From JBALVT01 sp047612385 (GTDB lineage: Bacteria; Pseudomonadota; Gammaproteobacteria; Pseudomonadales; Halieaceae): 64,000 bases of DNA. The translations under genes were made by a program, and so were the position numbers. Shown here in pieces: positions 16,896 to 25,547 of the stretch (positions within the stretch are counted from its first letter, which is position 1; the number at the start of each line of letters is the position of its first letter). The stretch is taken from NCBI GenBank assembly GCA_047612385.1, contig JBLGAR010000004.1:15718-79717 (forward strand), read 5' to 3'. Below the pieces are notes generated by a model, which was not told the origin of the DNA, made no database searches, and saw nothing but the letters and a program-made list of their open reading frames with translations.

Positions 16896-18131
16896 CTACT
16901 TAAGCTTGACGTTATTCACCTGAACTTCGTCACCGCTGAGATTACCCGTTAGGCGCACTTTCTTAAGCCGCGCGCGACCTTCAGGTTCAATCGAGACAGC
17001 TTCGTCTTCCTCTACCCACTGCTCAAATTTTATACCAAATTTTCCGCTATCTCTGACCACCACTTTGTTCAACTTCGCGTTAATCTTACCCTCGCCAGTT
17101 TCGGTGAACTGAATGCCATCGTCACCACTGCGCCGAACGGTTAGCTGTTTGAGGTTAGCCTCGATATCCCCTTCGTCTTCCTCGTCCACTTTAACCCCCT
17201 CATCGGCGTTATCCACCGCAGTGACTTTTCGTAATCGAAGCTCAACACTCCCTTCGCCAGCTTCATCAACGTCCAGACCTTCATCCAGATTCCCATTGAT
17301 TTCTACGTTATTCAGTATCAGTCGAACATCGCCTTCACCGGCCTCATCAACATCAAAGCCATCGTCTAAATCTTCGGCATTGTAGTAGCCGTTATTGTTA
17401 AGTTTCACATTCAAAAGGCTGGCTATCACGTCACCATCGCCTGCCTCGTCAAGTTCCATACCGTCACCGCCGTTTGCGTTGATACTAGTGTTATAGAAAA
17501 ACGCCTCAATGTCGCCTTCCCCGCGTTCATCAACGCGGACCCCGTCAAAGTCTATGGCTCCTGTTCCATTTTCGGTAAAGATGGCGTTCAGAACTTGAAG
17601 GTGAATACCAACTGAAGAGCCGCTGAGACCATCGTCGAACTCGTCGGCGTTATCGTCGATGTGTAATCCGAACAGCGCTGAGTTACGAATTTTTACACCA
17701 TCTAGCGTAACGGCAACATCTGCCCCAGTCGCATCGGCAGGTATATTAACGACGATGCCACGAGTAGCGCTATTGATCACACTTAAGTTTCGAATGGTCA
17801 GTGCTGCGCTAGTATTAAAAACCAAGCTGCCATCTTCGGTGATTGCCGTGAGATCACCATCGAGAACAAACTCACCTGCTGAGGACCCGTCTATTACAGC
17901 ACCATTGCCGAAAATAGAAAGTGCTTGGGAGCCTGAGTAAACGGCAGGTTCGCTTAACGCAATACGAGTATTTCTGTCGAACACAACGGTATCAATACTG
18001 CTGTCAAAACTGGCTCTTTCGAATGCGCTTCGCAGAGATTGCTCATCGCTAACCCGAATAGAACCGCTGGCGAACGAAGTATTGGCCATTACTGTAACTA
18101 CTGACACGGCAAGAAGAGATTTATAAAACAT
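16896..18131 (-). CDS. Secreted acidic repeat protein, parallel beta-helix type
   Basis: 411-residue exported protein starting at ATG 18131 (AGGAG seven bases upstream) with signal peptide MFYKSLLAVSVVTVMANTSFASG. The first part resembles pectin-lyase-fold proteins, with hydrophobic-strand rungs such as ALTIRNLSVINSATRGIVV. From about residue 185 on there are about six repeats of roughly 32-35 residues built on DGxxVDEAGEGDV-x-L-x-LxNVxInxN. They are strikingly rich in Asp/Glu and Gly and suggest a calcium- or cation-binding surface ladder. No enzymatic motif is visible. It is downstream of the TonB receptor and duplicated lipoprotein genes on the same strand, but a terminator hairpin intervenes. 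Function unknown. Confidence 0.7.
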   Translation of the reverse strand: MFYKSLLAVSVVTVMANTSFASGSIRVSDEQSLRSAFERASFDSSIDTVVFDRNTRIALSEPAVYSGSQALSIFGNGAVIDGSSAGEFVLDGDLTAITEDGSLVFNTSAALTIRNLSVINSATRGIVVNIPADATGADVAVTLDGVKIRNSALFGLHIDDNADEFDDGLSGSSVGIHLQVLNAIFTENGTGAIDFDGVRVDERGEGDIEAFFYNTSINANGGDGMELDEAGDGDVIASLLNVKLNNNGYYNAEDLDDGFDVDEAGEGDVRLILNNVEINGNLDEGLDVDEAGEGSVELRLRKVTAVDNADEGVKVDEEDEGDIEANLKQLTVRRSGDDGIQFTETGEGKINAKLNKVVVRDSGKFGIKFEQWVEEDEAVSIEPEGRARLKKVRLTGNLSGDEVQVNNVKLK

Positions 18132-18247
18132 AGTGTAGCTCCTGGTAAAAGAAGCCATGACTATAGATCCGCAATATTGCAAGCGAGTGAAGCTAATATG
18201 TTATTTTCGTTGCAATTTCCCCAGTACAGACCCACATTATTTCGAGC

Positions 18248-18276
18248 AAAAAAAAGCCACGCACTAGGCGTGGCTT
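18248..18276 (-). terminator. Rho-independent terminator after the duplicated lipoprotein gene
   Basis: Reading the minus strand there is a 9-bp GC-rich stem (AAGCCACGC / GCGTGGCTT) with a five-base loop, then a run of T residues. It lies 19 bp beyond the stop of the 939-residue lipoprotein gene and separates it from the beta-helix gene. Confidence 0.85.
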
Positions 18277-18294
18277 TCGATAATAGATCTACTG

Positions 18295-21114
18295 CTAATC
18301 GAGCGAACCTTCAACAATCCAACCAAACCACCAGCTTTCAGCAACGGCGGTACCCGGTTCAACCGCGCCCACGAAGTCCGTTTCATCGAACACGAAGCCC
18401 GAACCATTGTCCACTGCGGTAATGGTTGGAGGAGACACGCTAGCCGCACCATCTGTTAGTGCGTAAGCAGCATCAACGGTGACGGTCGCATTTCCGGAAT
18501 TAAGCTCAGTGTCGGCATCACGCTTGTTGTAAAAAGCATCGGCACACTCACCAATAACATTGACCAGTGCAACATCAGATTCAATGATCAGCGAATCATC
18601 GCCATTCACATCGGCATCGTCGATACGGATACAGCCGGTATCAAAATCTTTGACAGCGGTATTATAGATAGAGACTGTTAATGCACCTCGCAGTCGCATT
18701 CCAGGTTGAGCGCCTGCATTACTGTCGAGGGCATTGTTAACATCGCTACCCAGGATCAGGATGTTGGCCAGGACAGCTTCTGTCTCTGGAGCATAATCGT
18801 CATCACTGGAGTTCGCTTCGATGCCGCGTGGGTCGTTACTACCGGTCGGTGCTGCTTTGTTCGGGTTTTTCCGCACAATCGCGTACTGGATGTTGCCCTG
18901 ATAGCCCTCATCGAAATCAATGTCGTCATCATCGTTATTGGTTAACACCGCATAGCGAACGTTGACCGTGCCGCCAAACCATTCGATACCATCATCGAGG
19001 TTTCCGTGCACTTGAATGTATTCGATGCTGGTTCCATGACCAACGCCCTGCAAAGTCAGGCCGTTAATTTCATTGTTCGGTCCGGCGACCCTGCCGCCTT
19101 CGGCTATACGAACATAGCGAATCGTTCCGCTGTTGTCCGCGGGATCATTGCCACCATAGTTTCCTACAACAGTACCGCCCTCTCCGACTACGTTACAGGT
19201 AGTGCCGCTGCCGAAACAGGCGCCGGTGCCGCCCTGACCATACTGTGGAGCAAAGCCCTGGACAATGACGCCACCCCATTCACCTTCTCCGTCGAGATCA
19301 TCGTCGGACAAGCTTGAGAAGGTAATAGGCGATGCTGCTGAGCCAATCGCGTTAAGTTTGGAACCTCGAGTTACCAGTAATGAGCCAGTGTCAAAGGCGC
19401 GAACCTGCACGCCTGGGCGAATCGTTAACGTGACGCCCGCATCTCGAACCGCCTGCACATCGGCCTCGTTCTCAACAGTATCATTGCCTCGCCCAACCAA
19501 CACCTCACCATCGAGTCGCCATTCAACACCACTTATTAGCGTGTAGTCCTGGTCGATAACGCCAGATATTGTGCAAACCGTGTCGCTATCGGTGCAGCTG
19601 ACAAAATCAGCCGCGGCCAACACCTCCGGTGTTCCAACCGTATTCGGCAAAGTCCAGCCTTCCCACCACGCTTCACCTCGGGGGTCTACCGCACCGATAT
19701 AGTCGGTCTGATCAAACACGAAACCCGAGCCATTATTAACAGCATTAATAACCGGCGCAGAAGCCAGTAAAGCAGCTGACTCGTTGATCGCCAAAGATGC
19801 ACTGTAGCTCAAAGTCTGTGAAACAACGTTCTGCTCCGAATCGGCAGTACGCTTGTTGTAAATACCGTCTTCGCAATCAGCAAGAATATTTACCAGAGTT
19901 ACGTTGGAGTCAATTACTAGCGAATCATCGCCATTAACATCGGCATCATCGATGCGAATACAGCCGTCGTCAAACTCGCCAACAGCACTATTGTAGATGC
20001 CAACGGTAACAGCACCACGCAAGCGCATTCCGGGTTGGCGGCCACTGTCGGACGCAGCATTGTTTACAAGATCGCTTCCAATGATAGAGATGTTTGCGAG
20101 CACCGCTTCAGTCTCAGGAACGTATTGATCGTCGCTGGAGTTCGCTTCGATACCACGCGGGTCGTTACTACCCGAGGGAACTGACTTATCTTTGGTTTTT
20201 TCGATAATGGCGTACTGAATATTGCCCTGATAACCTTCGTCGAAATCGATATCGTCATCATCGTTGCCAGTGAGTACCAGGTAGCGTGCGTCTACCGTAC
20301 CGCCAAACCACTCGACGCCGTCGTCCAGGTTATTGTGAACCTGCACATATTCCAAAACGGTGCCATGACCAACACCCTGCAAAGTGATGCCATTAATCTC
20401 GTTATTAGGGCCCGCTACCAAGCCGCCTTCTGCGACACGGACATAGCGGATAATACCGCTGTTATCGGCTGGATTATTACCACCGTAGACAGAGATGTCT
20501 GTTCCCCCCTCGCCCTCTACGTTACACACCTCTCCCGCGCCAAAACAAGCGCCGGTGCCACCTTGACCATACTGCGGCGCAAAGCCTTGCAGAATCAACC
20601 CACCCCACTCGCCCAGACCATCAAAATTGTCGTCCAGGCTACTGAAGGTGATAGGAGATGATGCTGTACCATCGGCGATCAATTTCGATCCCCGAGTCAC
20701 CAGCAATGTGCCCGTATCAAATGCACGAACGTCTGTACCGGCCTCTACCGTCAATGTAACACCGGCATCGCGGATCGCCTGCACGCCGGCAGCGTCTTCA
20801 ACACTCTCGTTGCCGTTCCCCACAGTAACTGTCCCGCTCAGACGCCACTGAATATCGCTGTTTAGTGTGTAGTCTTTATCCACAACACCTTCGATGCTGG
20901 CAACGGAGCAATCGTCGTTAAAACTCACAAAATCCGCTTCGACAACGTTGTCGCAATTACCGTTTCCTGGTTCTGGATTGGGTGTACCACCGCCCCCGGT
21001 CGCTGGCTGGTTGATTTCAATATTGACCCTGTCACCTTCGGAGCCGCCACCACAACCTGTGGTGACTGCCGCGATTGCAACAAGGAACGCTGTCAAAAAC
21101 TCTTTGTTCTTCAT
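18295..21114 (-). CDS. Large outer-surface lipoprotein with two ~440-residue repeats, beta-helix-like
   Basis: 939-residue lipoprotein. The start ATG 21114 gives MKNKEFLTAFLVAIAAVTTGC, a lipobox ending TTGC. A Gly/Pro linker (residues about 25-50) precedes two tandem copies of a domain of about 440 residues (coding roughly 20941-19622 and 19621-18300). Each copy contains VTLTVEAGTDVRAFDTGTLL-like, GEWGGLILQGFAPQYGQGG, NNPADNSGIIRYVRVAEGG, NEINGITLQGVGHGT, DDGVEWFGGTV, NDDDDIDFDEGYQGN, GSNDPRGIEANSSDD and DDADVNGDDSL segments. The folding style suggests a right-handed beta-helix with many Asp-rich turns. Proteins of this type often sit beside TonB receptors, as here (99 bp downstream of one), so it may be a surface ligand-capture partner. 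Ligand unknown. Confidence 0.75.
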   Translation of the reverse strand: MKNKEFLTAFLVAIAAVTTGCGGGSEGDRVNIEINQPATGGGGTPNPEPGNGNCDNVVEADFVSFNDDCSVASIEGVVDKDYTLNSDIQWRLSGTVTVGNGNESVEDAAGVQAIRDAGVTLTVEAGTDVRAFDTGTLLVTRGSKLIADGTASSPITFSSLDDNFDGLGEWGGLILQGFAPQYGQGGTGACFGAGEVCNVEGEGGTDISVYGGNNPADNSGIIRYVRVAEGGLVAGPNNEINGITLQGVGHGTVLEYVQVHNNLDDGVEWFGGTVDARYLVLTGNDDDDIDFDEGYQGNIQYAIIEKTKDKSVPSGSNDPRGIEANSSDDQYVPETEAVLANISIIGSDLVNNAASDSGRQPGMRLRGAVTVGIYNSAVGEFDDGCIRIDDADVNGDDSLVIDSNVTLVNILADCEDGIYNKRTADSEQNVVSQTLSYSASLAINESAALLASAPVINAVNNGSGFVFDQTDYIGAVDPRGEAWWEGWTLPNTVGTPEVLAAADFVSCTDSDTVCTISGVIDQDYTLISGVEWRLDGEVLVGRGNDTVENEADVQAVRDAGVTLTIRPGVQVRAFDTGSLLVTRGSKLNAIGSAASPITFSSLSDDDLDGEGEWGGVIVQGFAPQYGQGGTGACFGSGTTCNVVGEGGTVVGNYGGNDPADNSGTIRYVRIAEGGRVAGPNNEINGLTLQGVGHGTSIEYIQVHGNLDDGIEWFGGTVNVRYAVLTNNDDDDIDFDEGYQGNIQYAIVRKNPNKAAPTGSNDPRGIEANSSDDDYAPETEAVLANILILGSDVNNALDSNAGAQPGMRLRGALTVSIYNTAVKDFDTGCIRIDDADVNGDDSLIIESDVALVNVIGECADAFYNKRDADTELNSGNATVTVDAAYALTDGAASVSPPTITAVDNGSGFVFDETDFVGAVEPGTAVAESWWFGWIVEGSLD

Positions 21115-21213
21115 GTCTAATTCCCCAATCAATCAATAATTCTAGATATTTTTTTCGTGTTTTTTTCAATAAAAAAGTGCTCGAGAACGACTAGCTTCAA
21201 CTCTGTGATTCTC

Positions 21214-24200
21214 TTACAGAAACTCATATTTCAAACTGATACCTATAGCCCTACCATTTTCATAACTTTCGATCGCACTGTTGTTCTGAGAAAATTCCAC
21301 CTTCTCGTTTAATAAATTCTTGATCGAAGCTTCGAGCGTGAAGGAGTCGCTGAAGATCTTTTCATAGGTAAAATCTATCAGTACCCGAGCGTCCTCAAAT
21401 TCAGCACCTGTGGCTGCTCCGCGACTAATCCGAAAGATTCGATCGTCGAAGTAGTTCACCAGCAAGGTGAACTTCTGTTCCGTAGGATAGTGGTCAAAGC
21501 CGAGCTGGAAGTTGGCCAACCACTCAGATTGCCCCTGCAAAGTACGACCGTCCGCGTTCACACCTTCTAATCGAAGCGAGTCCTCAGATAGATCTACCTC
21601 TGAATCGATATAGGACAGGTTGCCGCCAATAAAGAGCATATATTCGTCGTGATCAATCAGGTTTTTATTCGCATCCAACTCAACGCCCAGAAGATCCGCG
21701 CTGTCCTGATTAACAAAAGTTATACCTCCGGCCGCTGAGCCCGAGGCATCCGGAATTGCTCGTTCTATCGGGCTGTCGATTTGTTTGGTAAAAATAGCCA
21801 GCGAGATGCTCTCGTCTTCACTGAAGTAGTACTCCGCGCGAAGGTCGAGATTGTCGATAGTGGACACCTGCAGATCTGGATTGCCGAAGATAGGATCATC
21901 GGTCTCTGGATCAAAGGATTGCGACTCTGAGCGCTCAATCAGTCCAGGATAAGACACTGTTTCGCTATAACCGGCACGCAACTGTATTTCATCTGTAATA
22001 CGCCAAGTGAGGTTTAGCGCAGGATACCAATCATCGTGATCGAGCGAGTTAGAGGCCGACGCTTGATTCGGATAATCCAGCTGCTGACTAAAATCCTCAA
22101 AGCGCGCCCCGAATAACACGCTCAGCTGCTCACCAAAGTCGGTATTGCTCGTAATGTAGTAGGATTTGATTTCCTCTTGGGACTCGTATGAGTCGGTATC
22201 GGTAGTGTTGGCAGACAAACGCACACGATCCAGCGCGAAGTTTTGATAGGGCAGGATGTCTCGCTCAATATCCTGATCTATTCCAAGATCCAAATCGTTC
22301 AAACTGCCCAGACGAATACCAAATCGATACTGCTCTACTTCACGATCCTTGTCAGACCAAAGGACACCGGCTTTGAAATCAGTTAGGACCGTGTTGCTCC
22401 ACTCCAGTGGCAGCGTATAGTCGAACCCGATATCGGTACTATTTTCGTTCAGGTCCGACCAACGTCGCTCAAATGAAGACGTAGACAAGCTGTCGTTAAA
22501 ATAGGTGTACTGCCGGCGATCGGGTTCATAGCGATCGGTTTGTGAGTAAGCCAACCTCCAGTCAAGTTGGTGAGGCTGCGCGCCAAAATCGAATTCGTGG
22601 TGTCCGGAGAAAGACTGTGAGATGAATTCGCGTTCTACCCATTCAAGTACTGCGCTGCTGATTGAATTGTCTTCTCGGCGTTCAATACCCTGCTCTTGCC
22701 GAGTGGTGTCGTCCGAACTGCGCAACACCGTGGTTTTCGACAGGATTTCGTCTGCTTCGCCGAATTCATAGCCCACGACTACATATCCGGTCAGTGCAGT
22801 GGTCTCGCGCGAGCGCATGTAGCTACCGACAGTCTCCAGCGGATTGCTTAGTTTGGCAGTACCTCGATCCGTGGTCTCCCGGTCAAAAGAGAGGGCCAGA
22901 TAGTAGCCCCACTCACTGTCGCCGGCCGACAGCCGATCACCGTATACCCAGGACGCGTCCACATCGGGAAGCGCTTCTTTAGTGGATATGTTGTAATCAT
23001 CCTGAAACTGGACTCCCAATTGAGCAGCGTCTAATTCTGATGTACACCGGATAGGGTCGATCGCCGGATCGCAGATGGTAAGAGAGCTACCACCGCGCGT
23101 AGCGGCAACAACGTCGCGGGGCAGGTCGCGAAGACCGCTGTCAACGCCTAACCAGTCATAATTGCTACCGCGATATTTAACAATGTCATCGCCGGTAAAG
23201 TCGGTGTTGTAACCGAAAGATCCGGAAATTTTGTGTATCTTTTCATCCGGTAATCCGCGAGTTTCAATTTTTATCGCGCCACCGGTCGTCGTGGCCAATT
23301 GATCGGGCGTGTAAGATTTTTGAATCTCAATCCCGCCGAGTATCGAAGTGGGAAACAGGTCCAACTGCACATCACGTCGCTGGGGGTCGGTACTGGGCAT
23401 GAGCAAGCCATTGAGCGTGCTTGAGACATAGCGGCCGTCCAAACCTCGTACAGTCGCATACTTACTGTCAGTCACTGCTACACCCGATACTCGATTAAGC
23501 GCCGAAGCAACGTCGCTATCCCCAAAGCGCTCCAATTGAGCAATATCAATCGCATTGGTAATGGAGGTCGCATAGCGCTCGATACTCGAAGAGTCTTCCA
23601 CCGGGTTGAAAACACCGAGGACAAAAACCTCTTCTATAGAATCGTCGTATGAGATCTCGGAACCATCATTTTCGAAAAGCTTGAAACCTGCAGTTACCCC
23701 TAGGTCGGCAAGAATGCGAATGCCGCTAACATCTATGTTGCGGTAGTCCGGATAGCTCACCTCGATGTCATAAAGGCCCCGTGGCACCGACATCAGGTAG
23801 ACTCCACTATCATCGGTGCTGGCGCTGTATTGGGTACCTACCAGATTTACAGTGGCGCCAACCACTGGATAGCCCGCTATGTTTGTAATTGCTCCGGTCA
23901 GATAGCCCTCAGCTGCTTCGCTATCGGGGCCATACTTAGCCATCCGCACCACTGGCTCCTCACTGGCGTCATCCGTAAACGTGACACTTATCTCCACGTC
24001 CTCATCAGGTGCTGAAGAAAAATCTATGGGATAAGTTATGGCATTGGCGGTGAGAACAAGCTCGTGCTGACCCGGAACCAAATCGCCCTTCGCACTGCCC
24101 CGTGCGTCGGTGTCACCGAGGTCATCACCATCCAAGGCTACGACGACGCCCTTTAGTGGGGCCTCCTCGAGAAAAGTCAGCAGATAGAGGTTGGCGGAAT

Positions 24201-24258
24201 GGGCCTGATACGTGAACAGCGCAAACACCAAACCCGCATAAACTGTAAATCTCTTCAT
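21214..24258 (-). CDS. TonB-dependent outer-membrane receptor with N-terminal carboxypeptidase-regulatory-like domain
   Basis: 1014-residue TonB-dependent receptor. Signal peptide (residues 1-21, ending QAHS); a CarboxypepD-regulatory-like domain near residues 115-175 (GYPVVGATVNLVGTQYSAST, PRGLYDIEVSYPDY). A TonB-box-like EEVFVLG near residue 208 precedes the plug domain (SDVASALNRVSGVAV, YATVRGLDGRYVSSTLNG, FPTSILGGIEIQKSYTPDQ, TTGGAIKIETRG). The 22-strand-type barrel ends KYEFL. The ligand cannot be deduced, but no siderophore or cobalamin genes are nearby. A Pho-box-like promoter lies 107-128 bp upstream, so I infer induction by phosphate limitation and possibly uptake of a phosphorus-containing compound. 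Upstream of the duplicated lipoprotein gene, likely one operon. Confidence 0.9.
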   Translation of the reverse strand: MKRFTVYAGLVFALFTYQAHSANLYLLTFLEEAPLKGVVVALDGDDLGDTDARGSAKGDLVPGQHELVLTANAITYPIDFSSAPDEDVEISVTFTDDASEEPVVRMAKYGPDSEAAEGYLTGAITNIAGYPVVGATVNLVGTQYSASTDDSGVYLMSVPRGLYDIEVSYPDYRNIDVSGIRILADLGVTAGFKLFENDGSEISYDDSIEEVFVLGVFNPVEDSSSIERYATSITNAIDIAQLERFGDSDVASALNRVSGVAVTDSKYATVRGLDGRYVSSTLNGLLMPSTDPQRRDVQLDLFPTSILGGIEIQKSYTPDQLATTTGGAIKIETRGLPDEKIHKISGSFGYNTDFTGDDIVKYRGSNYDWLGVDSGLRDLPRDVVAATRGGSSLTICDPAIDPIRCTSELDAAQLGVQFQDDYNISTKEALPDVDASWVYGDRLSAGDSEWGYYLALSFDRETTDRGTAKLSNPLETVGSYMRSRETTALTGYVVVGYEFGEADEILSKTTVLRSSDDTTRQEQGIERREDNSISSAVLEWVEREFISQSFSGHHEFDFGAQPHQLDWRLAYSQTDRYEPDRRQYTYFNDSLSTSSFERRWSDLNENSTDIGFDYTLPLEWSNTVLTDFKAGVLWSDKDREVEQYRFGIRLGSLNDLDLGIDQDIERDILPYQNFALDRVRLSANTTDTDSYESQEEIKSYYITSNTDFGEQLSVLFGARFEDFSQQLDYPNQASASNSLDHDDWYPALNLTWRITDEIQLRAGYSETVSYPGLIERSESQSFDPETDDPIFGNPDLQVSTIDNLDLRAEYYFSEDESISLAIFTKQIDSPIERAIPDASGSAAGGITFVNQDSADLLGVELDANKNLIDHDEYMLFIGGNLSYIDSEVDLSEDSLRLEGVNADGRTLQGQSEWLANFQLGFDHYPTEQKFTLLVNYFDDRIFRISRGAATGAEFEDARVLIDFTYEKIFSDSFTLEASIKNLLNEKVEFSQNNSAIESYENGRAIGISLKYEFL

Positions 24259-24352
24259 ATTTCAAACACACCTCAACTCGGAACTTAAATTCGTTGTAAT
24301 CGCAGAACGAAGGATGAGCAACAGATCGCACCTAAACTCTACTGAAGGCAGC

Positions 24353-24386
24353 ATCGTACCGATCGTTTATGACACTAAAATGATAT
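24353..24386 (-). promoter_or_regulatory. Pho-box-type promoter of the TonB receptor gene
   Basis: On the minus strand two 11-bp units, ATATCATTTTA (24386-24376) and GTGTCATAAAC (24375-24365), match the CTGTCATNNNN direct repeat bound by PhoB. After the second GTGTCAT come exactly 10 bases and then TACGAT as the -10, the same geometry as E. coli pstS. The start codon is 94 bp beyond the -10. Confidence 0.65.
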
Positions 24387-24483
24387 TTGTATTGCAGAAA
24401 TGTTAAGAAGAATGGGTTTGCGTTTTTAGCGGGGCTCGAAATGCATGTGAGCTGGCGCTAAACTCTGACCAGGAAAATACTGA

Positions 24484-24840
24484 CTACAGCTGAAAACCCA
24501 CTTTTTGATAGCTGCCCTGGCATGACTTACTGGTGACGAATACTTCCAAACGGCGGTTAATTTGCCCGGTATCGCTTTCCGCAATATCAAACATCAAGCC
24601 ATCGTAGTAACCCAGGGCTTTGGCAAGAATCGTTGTGCGCTCGGGTTCTTCAAAACCGTCAAGAACCGTATGCCATCGGGCTCCGTACTCATCATCGTTG
24701 ATCTGGCCCAAGGCCTGCTCAGCCAAAACACAGGCCATTGCACGTGAAGCAAGAAACTCTTCAGCAGCCATCGACAAAGCGGAGACGTTACTACAGAAAA
24801 AACCCGAAGCGATGGCCAGTGTTGCGATACGAAGATTCAT
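24484..24840 (-). CDS. Small exported protein of unknown function
   Basis: 118 residues with signal peptide MNLRIATLAIASGFFCSNVSA. The mature part is mostly helical-looking with two cysteines (AMACVLAEQALG and TSKSCQGSYQ) that could form a disulfide. I do not recognise a family. It is preceded by a very clear Pho-box direct repeat, so it is probably made under phosphate limitation. Sits between the TonB receptor (same strand) and the divergent small exported protein at 25101. Confidence 0.65.
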   Translation of the reverse strand: MNLRIATLAIASGFFCSNVSALSMAAEEFLASRAMACVLAEQALGQINDDEYGARWHTVLDGFEEPERTTILAKALGYYDGLMFDIAESDTGQINRRLEVFVTSKSCQGSYQKVGFQL

Positions 24841-24896
24841 AGGTGTCCAGCTCGACTAAAAATAGCGGCCACTCAATTGGGCCTTCAAAGTGCAGT

Positions 24897-24930
24897 AGTC
24901 TAGCGGGTTAGTTTTACAGAAATATTACAG
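24897..24930 (-). promoter_or_regulatory. Pho-box-type promoter of the 118-residue exported protein
   Basis: Minus strand: CTGTAATATTT (24930-24920) followed directly by CTGTAAAACTA (24919-24909), an 11-bp direct repeat. CTGTAAA is followed by exactly 10 bases and TAGACT (24902-24897) as the -10. The start codon is 57 bp beyond it. Confidence 0.7.
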
Positions 24931-25020
24931 CGGCGTTAAGAGCGCTGTTATCGCTTGCACAAGCCGATAGCAGCGCCTCAGAAGGAAGCGGAGATTATTA
25001 AAACTCGCCTTGTTAAGCTT

Positions 25021-25042
25021 TTGTGACATTTTTGTTACATTT
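25021..25042 (+). promoter_or_regulatory. Pho-box-type repeat upstream of the 106-residue exported protein
   Basis: TTGTGACATTT and TTGTTACATTT are adjacent 11-mers differing at one position, a TGTNACA-type Pho box. The -10 is less clear (candidates at 25049-25056). The gene starts at 25101. Confidence 0.65.
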
Positions 25043-25100
25043 GGAGAGAGCATTACGAATAAACGGTGTAGTGTATGACTATCGATCAGAGGTTCTTATT

Positions 25101-25421
25101 ATGAAACTTAATCACTCAATGGCCGTCTCGATTCTCTGCAGTGCAATAGCCGTTACCGCGCAGGCAGAATCTAGTCGCGACTGCCGCCTTGAAGGAACAG
25201 TCTTAAAGGGTGACAACGATGAAGTTCGCGTAAAAATTCATCGTGTAGAGAAATACAGTAATGATAGTGCGTGCCGAATTCGTCGTGATAGAAAGCTCAA
25301 ATTCAAACTTCCGGACGACCCGAGACTGAGGGAATTGGCTCCGGGTAGCGAGGTTCAGTATCGCTACCGCACCGATGAAGCAGGTGATTCGAAAACAGAG
25401 CTCGTCAAAATCTCTACATAA
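25101..25421 (+). CDS. Small exported protein, paralogue of the protein at 27911-28246
   Basis: 106 residues from ATG 25101 (AGAGG eight bases upstream), signal peptide MKLNHSMAVSILCSAIAVTAQAES. The mature region CRLEGTV-x-VRVKIHR-x-C-x-RKLKFKLP-x-LRELAPGSEVQYRY aligns over its whole length with the protein encoded at 27911-28246. Both share two cysteines, an EGTV strand, FK-P and PGS-V-Y-Y, and look like a small disulfide-linked beta-barrel. The family is unknown to me. The Pho-box-like repeat upstream places it in the predicted phosphate-starvation set. Confidence 0.7.
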   Translation: MKLNHSMAVSILCSAIAVTAQAESSRDCRLEGTVLKGDNDEVRVKIHRVEKYSNDSACRIRRDRKLKFKLPDDPRLRELAPGSEVQYRYRTDEAGDSKTELVKIST

Positions 25422-25478
25422 GGCGAGTTTCTTCAACTTAGCCCCGCTTTTTCAAAAAGTTCTCTGACTGTTTGGTTT

Positions 25479-25512
25479 TTGTCATCCAAGTGTAACAATT
25501 GCGTTATTAAAT
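25479..25512 (+). promoter_or_regulatory. Pho-box-type promoter of the phoB-like gene
   Basis: TTGTCATCCAA (25479-25489) and GTGTAACAATT (25490-25500) form the 11-bp repeat. GTGTAAC is followed by exactly 10 bases and TTAAAT (25507-25512) as the -10. This implies autoregulation of the regulator encoded 36 bp downstream. Confidence 0.65.
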
Positions 25513-25547
25513 GAATTCATTAACTGAGTAAAGTTGGTGGATGAGTG

